A DNA stretch of 64,000 nucleotides, taken from NCBI GenBank assembly GCA_965212245.1, contig OZ243107.1, positions 2,356,001 to 2,420,000 on the forward strand, in the 5' to 3' direction. Shown here in pieces: positions 25,024-33,397 of the stretch (position 1 is its first letter; each line of letters starts with the position of its first letter). The position numbers and the translations under genes are program-made. Under the pieces are notes generated by a model, which saw only the letters and a program-made list of their open reading frames with translations, had not been told where the DNA came from and ran no database searches. Origin of the DNA: CAKZNE01 sp040222435 (GTDB lineage Bacteria > Bacteroidota > Bacteroidia > Flavobacteriales > Schleiferiaceae).

Positions 25024-26865
25024 ATGTGTGGAATAGTTGGATACCTCGGAACCAAAGAAGCGTACCCCATTTTAGTGAATGGCCTTAAGCGCCTTGAATA
25101 TCGCGGCTACGATAGTGCCGGTATTGCCCTTCTGAACGAAGAAACTTTAAACATTTATAAGCAAAAGGGGAAAGTGGCCGAACTGGAAGCCCTTTGCGAA
25201 AAACAAGATAAAACCGGTCATATCGGCATCGGACACACCCGCTGGGCTACCCACGGTGAAGCCAACCAGGTGAACGCCCACCCGCATACCACCGAATACG
25301 GTAACCTGGCCATGGTGCACAACGGCATCATTGAGAATTACAGCACTCTGAAAACCGAATTACGTATGCGCGGTCATCACTTTCAGAGTGAAACCGATAG
25401 CGAAGTACTCATTCATCTCATCGAAGAGATCCAGAAAAAAGGTGATTTTTCTTTGGAAGATGCAGTGCGACTGGCCCTTAAGAAAGTAGTGGGTGCGTAC
25501 GCCATTGTGGTAATGTCGAAAAACGACCCTGAAAAACTAGTAGCCGCAAAAAAGAGCAGCCCGTTGGCTTTGGGATTGAAAAAAGGCGAATTTTTCATAG
25601 GTAGTGATGTAACGCCTTTCCTGAATCACACCAATAAGGTAATCTATATGAAAGATCATGAGATTGCCACCGTACGGACCAATGGTGACCTGACCATCCG
25701 CACTATAGAGAATGAACCCATACACCCTTTCATAGAAGAATTGAGCCTGAACCTCGATACCCTTGAAAAAGGTGAGTTTGATCATTATATGCTCAAGGAG
25801 ATCTATGAGCAGCCCGATGCCCTTACCAATTGCCTGAGAGGCCGCCTGAACCGTGAGGAATTGACCTTAGAACTACAGGCTGTAAAAGAACACGGAGCCG
25901 TATTTCAAAATGCCAACCGTATCATCATTGTCAGTTGTGGAACCTCTTGGCATTCCGGTTTAGTAGGCGAATACTGGTTGGAAGAACTGGCCGGCATTCC
26001 CGTAGAAGTAGAATACGCCTCCGAGTTCCGTTACCGCGAGCCTATCATTCGCCCCAATGATGTAGTGATCGCCATTTCCCAATCCGGGGAAACAGCCGAC
26101 ACCCTGGCCGCCATAGAACTGGCCAAGAGCAAAGGCGCCTTTGTTTTCGGGGTATGCAACGTAGTAGGTTCTGCCATTGCCCGCGAGGCCAATGCTGGAA
26201 TGTACACCCATGCCGGACCGGAGATAGGGGTAGCTTCCACCAAGGCCTTCACCACTCAATTGCTTTGCCTGTATATGCTGGCCGTAGAATTGGGCCGACT
26301 GAATAACCGCATCAGCAACACCCAATACTGGGATCACCTGAGTGAGTTGGTATTGCTCGAACAGAAGATCGAAGAAACCCTGGAACTCAATGAAGAAATA
26401 GCCTCCCTTTCCGAGTACTTTATGGGCAGCACCAATTTTATGTACCTGGGCCGTGGCTATAACTTCCCGGTAGCCCTGGAAGGAGCTCTTAAGCTCAAAG
26501 AGATCAGCTACATCCATGCCGAAGGCTACCCCGCTGCCGAAATGAAGCACGGTCCGATTGCCCTGGTAGATGAGCAAATGCCCTGCCTGGTACTCGCCAA
26601 TACGGATAAGGGTTATGACAAAGTGATCAGCAATATGCAGGAGATCAAAGCCCGTAAGGGTTATGTAGTAGCGGTGGCCTTTAAAGGCGACCATAAGGTG
26701 AAGGAGATAGCCGATAAGGTGATCTATATCCCTCGCACCAATGAGCAGCTTTCAGCGGTGGTAGCTACCATTCCTTTACAATTACTGGCCTACCATATTG
26801 CCACGCTCAAAGGCTGTGATGTGGATCAACCCCGTAATCTCGCTAAATCTGTAACGGTAGAATAA
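25024..26865 (+). CDS. glmS: Glutamine-fructose-6-phosphate aminotransferase (isomerizing)
   Basis: A 613-residue enzyme that makes glucosamine-6-phosphate from fructose-6-phosphate and glutamine, the entry to UDP-GlcNAc. The glutaminase domain begins with catalytic Cys2 (MCGIVGYLG) and has RGYDSAGIAL, GIGHTRWATHGEAN and VHNGIIENY. The two SIS domains carry SCGTSWHSGL, SQSGETADTLAAI and ASTKAFTTQL, and the C-terminus is GCDVDQPRNLAKSVTVE. The ATG at 25024 is fixed by the need for Cys2. It supplies GlcNAc precursors that BshA and a poly-GlcNAc synthase would use. Confidence 0.98.
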   Translation: MCGIVGYLGTKEAYPILVNGLKRLEYRGYDSAGIALLNEETLNIYKQKGKVAELEALCEKQDKTGHIGIGHTRWATHGEANQVNAHPHTTEYGNLAMVHNGIIENYSTLKTELRMRGHHFQSETDSEVLIHLIEEIQKKGDFSLEDAVRLALKKVVGAYAIVVMSKNDPEKLVAAKKSSPLALGLKKGEFFIGSDVTPFLNHTNKVIYMKDHEIATVRTNGDLTIRTIENEPIHPFIEELSLNLDTLEKGEFDHYMLKEIYEQPDALTNCLRGRLNREELTLELQAVKEHGAVFQNANRIIIVSCGTSWHSGLVGEYWLEELAGIPVEVEYASEFRYREPIIRPNDVVIAISQSGETADTLAAIELAKSKGAFVFGVCNVVGSAIAREANAGMYTHAGPEIGVASTKAFTTQLLCLYMLAVELGRLNNRISNTQYWDHLSELVLLEQKIEETLELNEEIASLSEYFMGSTNFMYLGRGYNFPVALEGALKLKEISYIHAEGYPAAEMKHGPIALVDEQMPCLVLANTDKGYDKVISNMQEIKARKGYVVAVAFKGDHKVKEIADKVIYIPRTNEQLSAVVATIPLQLLAYHIATLKGCDVDQPRNLAKSVTVE

Positions 26866-26883
26866 TACACCGGAGTGGGAGGG

Positions 26884-26940
26884 TGTCATCCTGAGTGCCC
26901 CGAATCCCGAGAACTCGGGATGGGATGTATCGAAGGATGG
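26884..26940. repeat. REP-like interspersed palindromic element
   Basis: ATCCCGAG AA CTCGGGAT (26904-26921) is a perfect 8-2-8 palindrome, framed by TCATCCTGAG on the left and CGAAGGATGG on the right, which also pair in part. This CATCCTGAG...GTCGAAGGATG style element is dispersed in many Bacteroidota genomes. It lies between glmS and the DUF4114 gene. Confidence 0.6.
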
Positions 26941-27006
26941 CTCCACAAAACGATGAGTACCCACTTCCCATTCAATTTTTTAAAGAACCTCAAATACGTA
27001 AATACC

Positions 27007-29400
27007 ATGAAAAAATCCATTTACTTTCTGACCCTATCCCTGAGCCTGTTTCTCGATATACACGCTCAGACGTACAACTACCTCGGTTCCTTTCAAACGG
27101 ACGGAACTCCGAATTACCTGGATGGCCGGGACGTAGTATCACCCCACCTGGTGGCTCGTGTAGATGCCAGTTTACCGGAAGGTTATCCCGTGCCCGTCTA
27201 CAACCCACAATACATCACTACCGGTACACAAACTGACATTATCTTACAAGATACAGCGGATGTATGGGTGAGCTTTGTAGCAGAAGGAGCCGGATACCGC
27301 AATGTGCTGGGTTATTATACGTATAACATTAACAATCCGCCTCAGACGGCTCCACAGCCACAGGATATTACCATTGTCTTTCCCAATGTATCTGCTTTGT
27401 ATAGTGGTGGAGGTTTACAACTGGGCGACCGGGTGAACATCGGGCGTTTTCCGCCCAATACCGGCATTGGCTGGGTATTACTGGCCAATGGCTATCAAAA
27501 CGGTAGTGTTACTTCGGGTTTGTGGACCTTATTTTCCAATCCTGCTTTTAACCCTGAGGCAAACCCTGCTCTGCAATATCACAACGTATTGCTCAACGAT
27601 ACCGACCACCAATTGGTAGTGCTTGGCTTTGAAGATATTCGCAGAGATTACGGCAGCTGTGATAATGATTTTAACGATGCACTATTTTACGTGAAGTCCA
27701 ACCCGGTAGAAGCTATTATAACCCAGGGGATACCTCCTATTACTGAAGCCGGGCAGGGTGTGTCCAGCGGTAATAACGGTGGTTTGGAAAGTCATGGCGG
27801 TTTATCGCAATTGATCGGGCAGCGGAATCTTATAAGACAGCAAACGAACCATAGTGTGGAGTCTTTCCGTGCCCCGGAATTTGAACTGGACCATTATAAG
27901 GAAATGCATGCGGCCCCTCGTACCCACATGGGCAAAAAAGCGAGCCTTGCTTTAGTGGATATGGCTCCGGAAAACCTGATGGTCAGTACTTCTTCCTACG
28001 TTTCTTCTCCGGAAGATTTGTTGGGGATCACTAATGCCGAGGAAGTGGTTTCCGTAGACTACTTTAAAGAAGATCAACGCGTAGCAGCCTTTTTAGGTAC
28101 GGTAACCAGCAATGGGGTGTACGATCATACTAAGACCATTTGTGATCGCCTGACCGGGGCAGAGTTGTTGGGCATTTGCATTAAAAGCATAGCCGGGCAC
28201 CCGTTTTTACAAAGTACCATTAAGCGTTCCTCAGGTTTGGTGGAATACGCTATTTCTTTTTCCCTTATTGAAAGGGACGGGGCCTTACTCTTGGAAAGTT
28301 TCTGGAACCTGGATGAGTACAGTACGGGTACAAAAGCTATCAACGTACAGGTGTGGTCGCAGTCACCTGCTTATATACAGGAGATGATCACCAAAACCCT
28401 GGAAGGCGTAAAAGCGATCACCAGTATTAGTCAGCCTGTGCTACCGGTGGAACCAGCTTTATACATAGAAAAAGCGCGTTATAGCCAAGGCTTTATCACG
28501 ATGAATATTAAAAATACAATAGGTGCGCAGAGCATGGAAGTACAAGGCTCAACCACCCTTTCCGAAACCGGTGGTCGTACGACTTTTAATGAAAGTGTGG
28601 CCTTATCCGGCAGCGAAGAGCAGATGTTGGAATTGGAAACCGGCTACCTCTTTGATGCGGGGCTCACCTTTACGGTAGATGGTTCCCCAACCGATTTCAT
28701 TTACCAGGCCGATGGCAATTGGGGTCTGGATTTTCAAGCGGATCGCACCACTGTATCGCAATTTGAGGTGGAAGGGGAAACCGGTTTTACCCTGGAAGAG
28801 GATGCCCTTACTTTAGAACGTTCTATCCGCCTGGCGGCTGTTACCGATGATTATATTTCGGTATACCGGTTCTTCCGCCCCGGAGCGGAACCCATGGATA
28901 TTTCGGCTTATTACAGCATGCAACTGGATTATAGCGGAAGTGATCAACTGCGGATCACGCTGATGCTTCAGGATACGGATTGGAAAGACTATCCTGCGGT
29001 AGTCGTGAACGCCAAGCAAAGAGAATTTGCCCTGGAAGAATTTACGGGCTACGATCCAGACAAAGCAGTGGGCCTCATCTTCACACCAGTCAGTGCTGAG
29101 GCGAATATTAACCTGAATATTGCCCAGGTGAGTCTGTCCAAAACCAAAGTAGCGAGCGGCCTATTGGCAAAAAATACGGTTACCGCTTATCCCAACCCCG
29201 CCTGTGCTCAGGTCTGGTTTGCGGGTAACGTGAATAACCATTCTACTATCAGAATGTACAATCTGGCCGGAGGCTTGGTGTTGCAGCACAACTGGACGGG
29301 TACCCCTATACCTGTAGCCACCTTACCTGCCGGGGTATATATCGCAGAAGTACAAACCCAAGAGACCCTGGAACAAATTAAGATCGTGATTGAAAAGTAG
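27007..29400 (+). CDS. DUF4114-containing secreted protein with type IX secretion C-terminal sorting domain
   Basis: A 797-residue exported protein. The signal peptide is MKKSIYFLTLSLSLFLDIHAQ. The DUF4114 region (about 95-235) is recognised by VALLANGYQN-like strands and the Ca-type loop ending DYGSCDNDFNDALFYV. Residues about 300-500 are of unknown fold, and two beta-rich regions follow. The last 75 residues (AYPNPACAQVWF, IRMYNLAGG, LPAGVYIAEVQT, KIVIEK) form the type A sorting domain that directs export by the type IX system and surface attachment. The last coding bases and the terminator are repeated 17 kb away at 46270-46350. Confidence 0.88.
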   Translation: MKKSIYFLTLSLSLFLDIHAQTYNYLGSFQTDGTPNYLDGRDVVSPHLVARVDASLPEGYPVPVYNPQYITTGTQTDIILQDTADVWVSFVAEGAGYRNVLGYYTYNINNPPQTAPQPQDITIVFPNVSALYSGGGLQLGDRVNIGRFPPNTGIGWVLLANGYQNGSVTSGLWTLFSNPAFNPEANPALQYHNVLLNDTDHQLVVLGFEDIRRDYGSCDNDFNDALFYVKSNPVEAIITQGIPPITEAGQGVSSGNNGGLESHGGLSQLIGQRNLIRQQTNHSVESFRAPEFELDHYKEMHAAPRTHMGKKASLALVDMAPENLMVSTSSYVSSPEDLLGITNAEEVVSVDYFKEDQRVAAFLGTVTSNGVYDHTKTICDRLTGAELLGICIKSIAGHPFLQSTIKRSSGLVEYAISFSLIERDGALLLESFWNLDEYSTGTKAINVQVWSQSPAYIQEMITKTLEGVKAITSISQPVLPVEPALYIEKARYSQGFITMNIKNTIGAQSMEVQGSTTLSETGGRTTFNESVALSGSEEQMLELETGYLFDAGLTFTVDGSPTDFIYQADGNWGLDFQADRTTVSQFEVEGETGFTLEEDALTLERSIRLAAVTDDYISVYRFFRPGAEPMDISAYYSMQLDYSGSDQLRITLMLQDTDWKDYPAVVVNAKQREFALEEFTGYDPDKAVGLIFTPVSAEANINLNIAQVSLSKTKVASGLLAKNTVTAYPNPACAQVWFAGNVNNHSTIRMYNLAGGLVLQHNWTGTPIPVATLPAGVYIAEVQTQETLEQIKIVIEK

Positions 29401-29454
29401 TTTTGTTTGGTTAAGGTTGGTGGAGAAGCCTCGCTTAGTAGCGGGGCTTTTTTT
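29371..29454 (+). repeat. Direct repeat, left copy (3' end of DUF4114 gene plus terminator)
   Basis: From AAATTAAGATCGTGATTGA (29376 on) through GGTTAAGGTTGG, this matches 46270-46318 with one substitution and small length differences in the T run. The following terminator stems are related but more diverged. Orientation is the same. Together the copies bracket about 16.8 kb of accessory genes. Confidence 0.75.
29426..29454 (+). terminator. Rho-independent terminator after the DUF4114 gene
   Basis: AAGCCTCGCT and AGCGGGGCTT form a 10-bp stem (one G-T pair) with loop TAGT, followed by seven T. It lies 26 bases after the stop. Confidence 0.85.
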
Positions 29455-29514
29455 ATGGGATACCTTCATCAACTACTTCAGTTGTATCCTTGATCAAATA
29501 GGTTCAAAATAGGA

Positions 29515-29697
29515 TTAAGCGCTTTGGCTACTAAATTCGTTTACCGCCCTCCATTTTGAAGTCAAAACACCTTTACTCAGCGTAACAGATCCTGTTAGCA
29601 GAGATCCATTTTCATAGCTCATATACCAAAAAGCAACCTGTGCATATTGTCTCGAACGGTAACCAGATTCCTCTACTTTAATCTTTATTAAAATCAT
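29515..29697 (-). CDS. Doubtful 60-residue hypothetical protein
   Basis: An ATG-started frame of 60 residues (MILIKIKVEESGYRSRQYAQ...). It has mixed composition, no signal peptide, no membrane segment and no motif that I recognise. It could be the end of a decayed gene. It is kept only because nothing else explains the stretch; neighbours give no support. Confidence 0.2.
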   Translation of the reverse strand: MILIKIKVEESGYRSRQYAQVAFWYMSYENGSLLTGSVTLSKGVLTSKWRAVNEFSSQSA

Positions 29698-29955
29698 TTA
29701 AAGGCAGGATGAACAGACTTATTCTCATGTAATGAATAAGGCCAAGGTCCTGAATTTCAATGCTGTGCGTATCAGGGGAAAAGTATGATTTCCCGGAACA
29801 AGTCACGCCTCAACGCTGCCTTTACTTTAGCCACAGATTTTAAATCTAAACCTGCCATCTCTGGACTATCAGGAATTGTACACACCTGATAAACGGTATA
29901 CCACAAATGAAAGGCCTGATCTGCTTTTCCCAGGATGACAAAGCCGGTAGAAGGA

Positions 29956-30000
29956 ATCTCTTCTCACCACACCTTGAGGAAGAGTGTGGCCTGAAGAGAT
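29956..30000. repeat. Interrupted palindrome, REP-like
   Basis: ATCTCTTC (29956-29963) pairs with GAAGAGAT (29993-30000) and CCACAC (29967-29972) with GTGTGG (29984-29989), with 3-base internal loops on each side. CAGGATGACA and TCCCTGACA flank it in inverted sense. It resembles the dispersed CATCCTGA-type elements seen elsewhere in the window. Confidence 0.5.
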
Positions 30001-30155
30001 CTCCCTGACACCCCTTCCTCGTTTCGGCAGTTGATCCTGCCCGACTAACATCCATGATCTGATAAGATAGAGCCTGTATGAACGGGTATCCAGGGGGATA
30101 GCTATGTCCGGAGGTCAACTGCTTTCACTGAGTAAAAATTTCTAAAGAAAATACT

Positions 30156-30527
30156 ATGAAAGCATATATTTTAAAAATATCGTTGGGTCTGATAGGTTTG
30201 ATAGCCTTCCTTTCCAGCTGTGAAAATTCTCATTTTGAAAAAGATACTTTTTTGGAGAAAAAAGGCGGTGAAGATACCGATACCCCAATAATGGTGGGGC
30301 TGGGATTAGATGCACAGGAAGATCCTCTGTATCCTGCTTCGGTAGAACTGTATAAGGTAAACGAAGCACCTATGATTGCGGATACCAACACGGATGTAAA
30401 CGGAGGGTTTCAGTTTAACGTTGATACCGGTTATTACTATGTGAAGTTGTTCCAGAATGAGCAACTCCTCATCACCAGTGATACTGTTGAGGTGACAGAC
30501 AGCACCTATTTTGTGGTCCAACTGTAG
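30156..30527 (+). CDS. Small lipoprotein with a predicted beta-sandwich domain
   Basis: A 123-residue protein with lipobox LSSC (Cys22) after MKAYILKISLGLIGLIAF. The mature part has a short acidic linker, then strands such as YPASVELYKVNEAPMIADTN and GGFQFNVDTGYYYVKLFQNE, which look like a carboxypeptidase-regulatory or prealbumin-like fold used in Bacteroidota surface lipoproteins. Single gene, ended by a strong hairpin shared with the 3' end of the convergent kinase gene. Function unknown. Confidence 0.75.
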   Translation: MKAYILKISLGLIGLIAFLSSCENSHFEKDTFLEKKGGEDTDTPIMVGLGLDAQEDPLYPASVELYKVNEAPMIADTNTDVNGGFQFNVDTGYYYVKLFQNEQLLITSDTVEVTDSTYFVVQL

Positions 30528-30537
30528 AGTTGGCAGG

Positions 30538-30566
30538 CCGGCAGCCTCAGGCTGCCGGTTTTATTT
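30538..30566 (+). terminator. Terminator between the lipoprotein and the convergent kinase gene
   Basis: CCGGCAGCC and GGCTGCCGG form a perfect 9-bp stem with loop TCA, followed by TTTTATTTT. The loop is the reverse complement of the TGA stop of the kinase gene, so the right arm encodes the last kinase codons. The T tract lies only on the + strand side. Confidence 0.85.
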
Positions 30567-32526
30567 TAACTTTAATCTTAACCAGGGTACCTCCCTGGTT
30601 TTTGAATTGAATAGAACCTTTAAGCTGTTCTATAAACATTTTTACCAGTCCAAGGCCTTTATCACTTTCTGTTTGGGTAGTATCTTCTTTTATACCGGGA
30701 CCGTTGTCTGCGATAGTTACGAAAAGTATCTCTCCATCTTTACTTGTACTTATTTGTAATTTTGGTTTTACTTCATTGGATAAACCATATTTGAAAGCAT
30801 TGGTAACGATTTCATTAATAGCAAGCCCTAAAGGAGTTATTTCATCAGCATCCATCACTACGTTATCTAACTTCCAGTAAATTTCAGCATGCGGCACATG
30901 CTCCTTAAAGCTTCTTTGAATCTGGCTTACTAATTGTTTCAGGTAAACAGAGAGGTTGATGGTCTTATCATCGGAATTCTCCAATATTCTATGTATAGTT
31001 ACCATGGCATTCAATCGATTCTGAGCTTGCCGAATAGCTGCTAATGCCCGGGGATCATCTATGTTTCTTAGCTGAAATTTAAATAGGCTGACCAGGGTTT
31101 GGAGAAAATTTTTGGTGCGATGCAAAACTTCAGTTTTGCGCGCTTGTTCCAGGCGGATAAGTTTTTGCTGCAGGTGAACATTCTTTCGGCTTTGAATAAA
31201 GGCAAAAACAAAAATACCAAGAGTAGAAAAAAGCAATAAAGCTATAGCCAGGTAGGCATGCTTTGCACTTTGTTCTTTTTGGGCCAAAAGACGGCTAATC
31301 TCATTTTCCCGGCTTAGTTTAGTAATGGCCGTCTGTAATTCCAGCAATCCCAATTCAGCCGTTTTTTGTTCAATAATTTCCTGCCGCTCGCGGCTATAAT
31401 ACCGCTCTTTTAGTTCGGATAAGCCTTTCAGAAAAAGGTAAGCCGTATCCAGATTTCCCTGGTTTTCGTACAGCTGCCATTGTAATTCAAAAGCTTTGAG
31501 CTGTATATCAAGGTACTCCTGCTGCCCGGCAATTTTAGCGGCCTCTTTTAAATAGCTTTTTGCCTTATCGTATTTTTCAAGCTCAACGTATAATCCACCC
31601 AACGAGTTTAAGGAATAGGCGAAAGCTTTAAGGTCGCCAGTGGCCTCGCGTAATTTGATGGATTTGAGATAGTATTCCTCAGCTTTACCGTAGTCTTCCA
31701 TCATTTGATAAACCTCGGCCATGTTGCCAAAAGTAACGGGGTTAAAAGCGGAGTCTCCCACTACCATGGATTGCCGATAATACTTTAAGGCCTCCTCGTA
31801 GTCCAGCAATTGCTTATAGGTATTGCCCATGTCGTTTAGCACGGATGCCATAGCCGTCCTGTTTTCCTGTTCCGTATAATAGCTCAGGGCTTTTTTGTGG
31901 AAGTAAAGGGATAAAGAATCCTTTTGGATCTCTCTGTGTATATTTCCGATGGTTTGATAGCATTTGGCCTGAAGCTTTTGGATATTTAAGGTTTTAAATT
32001 TTTCAGAAGCTTCCAGTGCCAGACTGATCGCATTATCATACGCCCCGATCTCTTTATACGAAAGAGCCAGGTTAAATTGAATAGAGGCCAAAAGCGCATC
32101 ATTTTGCAGATCCTTTAAAATCGGGATAGCGTCATTGAACTTCTCAATAGCTTTAATGTGCTGTCCGGTCTGAGAATAAACCGCTCCTGAATTGATCAGT
32201 ATCCTGGATTGCAATTCTTTATTTCCTGCTAGCAGGGCCCATTCATAAGCTCGGTTATAGGCTTTAAGAGCAGAATCAGGCTGTGTCAAAGTAAAAAGAA
32301 GGTTGCCTTTTAGAAATGCAAGCCTTCCCTGGTGTTTTTCGGAAGCCGTTTTAGTGTATTCCGAAATCATTTTTAAGGCTTTCTCGTGATCTTCTTTTTT
32401 TATTAAAAGTTCTATCTCCTCAATCCTATTCTGATGTTTCATAACAGGTTGAGCTCTAGTGTCTAGAGTAAAAAAAATAAGAATGCTAAACCAGAGAACA
32501 ATGGAATAGGTGGAATAGGCTGCCAT
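30547..32526 (-). CDS. TPR-containing sensor histidine kinase (HisKA_2 type)
   Basis: A 659-residue kinase. The signal or first membrane segment is SIVLWFSILIFFTLDTRAQ. Residues about 35-390 hold six or more TPR repeats (for example AMASVLNDMGNTYKQLLDYE, FAYSLNSLGGLYVELEKYD), placed in the periplasm. A membrane segment at about 412-432 (HAYLAIALLLFSTLGIFVFA) precedes a coiled coil and the HisKA_2 motif with phospho-His in VLHRTKNFLQTLVSLF. The HATPase_c domain has INEIVTNAFKYGLSNE, IADNGPGIKE and KGLGLVKMFI. It is divergent from a LytTR regulator gene 61 bases away, its obvious partner. Confidence 0.93.
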   Translation of the reverse strand: MAAYSTYSIVLWFSILIFFTLDTRAQPVMKHQNRIEEIELLIKKEDHEKALKMISEYTKTASEKHQGRLAFLKGNLLFTLTQPDSALKAYNRAYEWALLAGNKELQSRILINSGAVYSQTGQHIKAIEKFNDAIPILKDLQNDALLASIQFNLALSYKEIGAYDNAISLALEASEKFKTLNIQKLQAKCYQTIGNIHREIQKDSLSLYFHKKALSYYTEQENRTAMASVLNDMGNTYKQLLDYEEALKYYRQSMVVGDSAFNPVTFGNMAEVYQMMEDYGKAEEYYLKSIKLREATGDLKAFAYSLNSLGGLYVELEKYDKAKSYLKEAAKIAGQQEYLDIQLKAFELQWQLYENQGNLDTAYLFLKGLSELKERYYSRERQEIIEQKTAELGLLELQTAITKLSRENEISRLLAQKEQSAKHAYLAIALLLFSTLGIFVFAFIQSRKNVHLQQKLIRLEQARKTEVLHRTKNFLQTLVSLFKFQLRNIDDPRALAAIRQAQNRLNAMVTIHRILENSDDKTINLSVYLKQLVSQIQRSFKEHVPHAEIYWKLDNVVMDADEITPLGLAINEIVTNAFKYGLSNEVKPKLQISTSKDGEILFVTIADNGPGIKEDTTQTESDKGLGLVKMFIEQLKGSIQFKNQGGTLVKIKVKIKPAA

Positions 32527-32587
32527 AGAGTTACTGTAAATTACAAGCGCAAAGCTCTATTTTTGATACAAATTGAAACAATTTCTC

Positions 32588-33313
32588 ATGAGTGCCAAAA
32601 TATTAGTAGTAGAGGATGACCTTTTTACCCTTGAAAGTATAGCTTACGCTTTAAAAACAGAAGGTTATGCAGTTGAGAAAGCATCATCACCGGAAAAGGC
32701 ATTAGCTACTTTAAATACTGAAGCTCCGGAGCTTATCCTGATGGATATTGACCTGAACTCGGATATGGATGGGATTGAACTGGCAGCTAAGATCCATAAG
32801 AAACATGCGAATATTCCCATGATCTACCTCACCGATAAAAGAGACCGTAGAATTGTAGAAAGAGCCCGAAATATCCTCCCCGCTCATTATATGACCAAAC
32901 CTTTTGAGGATGCTATTCTGCTTTCTCAAGTGGAACTGGTATTGGGCCAGTCTAAGTATACCGAAGCAGCTGTTCCACAATGCCTTTTTGTTAAGCTGCG
33001 CACTACGGATACCTATAAAACGGCTATTCCGTTTGACAAGATCTATTACCTCCAGGCACAACGCTCTTATTGTCATTTGTATTACTTGCCGGAAGATGAG
33101 AGTGTGTTTCGAAAACTAGAACTCTCCATGGATATGGGAGCCACCCTGGCTAAATTACCATCCCATTTGTTCTTACAGGTCCATCGGTCTTATTGTGTGA
33201 ATATCCATAAGATCAGTACTTATGACAATCGAGACGTAGTAGTTGGAAACCAGGCTATTCCGGTGAGTAAAAGTTTTCGGCCTAAACTTTCGGAATACTT
33301 AACGCAGGCTTAG
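32588..33313 (+). CDS. LytTR-family response regulator paired with the TPR kinase
   Basis: A 241-residue REC-LytTR regulator. REC: MSAKILVVEDDLFTLESIAY, LILMDIDLNSDMDGIE with the phospho-Asp, and MTKPF. LytTR: PFDKIYYLQAQRSYCHLYYL, LQVHRSYCVNIHKI and IPVSKSFRPKLSEYL. The ATG at 32588 fits the REC N-terminus; a TTG five codons upstream is possible. The gene sits alone 61 bases from the divergent kinase and 84 bases before the next + strand gene, so it could also activate the accessory genes that follow. That is inference from position. Confidence 0.92.
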   Translation: MSAKILVVEDDLFTLESIAYALKTEGYAVEKASSPEKALATLNTEAPELILMDIDLNSDMDGIELAAKIHKKHANIPMIYLTDKRDRRIVERARNILPAHYMTKPFEDAILLSQVELVLGQSKYTEAAVPQCLFVKLRTTDTYKTAIPFDKIYYLQAQRSYCHLYYLPEDESVFRKLELSMDMGATLAKLPSHLFLQVHRSYCVNIHKISTYDNRDVVVGNQAIPVSKSFRPKLSEYLTQA

Positions 33314-33397
33314 GAAACAGAATTTTGGATCTGGGAACTATTTCCCTCTGAAATGTCTCTTCGTTCTTTTATTTCGGCTTAGTAACTAAAAAATACT

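Larger units (their letters stand above)
29455..30155. other. Intergenic stretch at the left edge of the accessory region
   Basis: About 700 bases between the DUF4114 terminator and the small lipoprotein gene. It holds one weak reverse-strand reading frame (29515-29697), a long hairpin of REP type (29956-30000) and otherwise unremarkable sequence with no credible gene. It may be the scar of past insertion or decay. Confidence 0.45.

Noticed and set aside
25960..26694. Long reverse-strand open frame of about 240 codons inside glmS
   Set aside because: It is antisense to well conserved SIS-domain codons, has no recognisable domain and results from codon bias in the real gene.
29846..30118. Reverse-strand frames of 60-90 codons before the small lipoprotein gene
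   Set aside because: They cross the REP-like hairpin and have no protein-like pattern.
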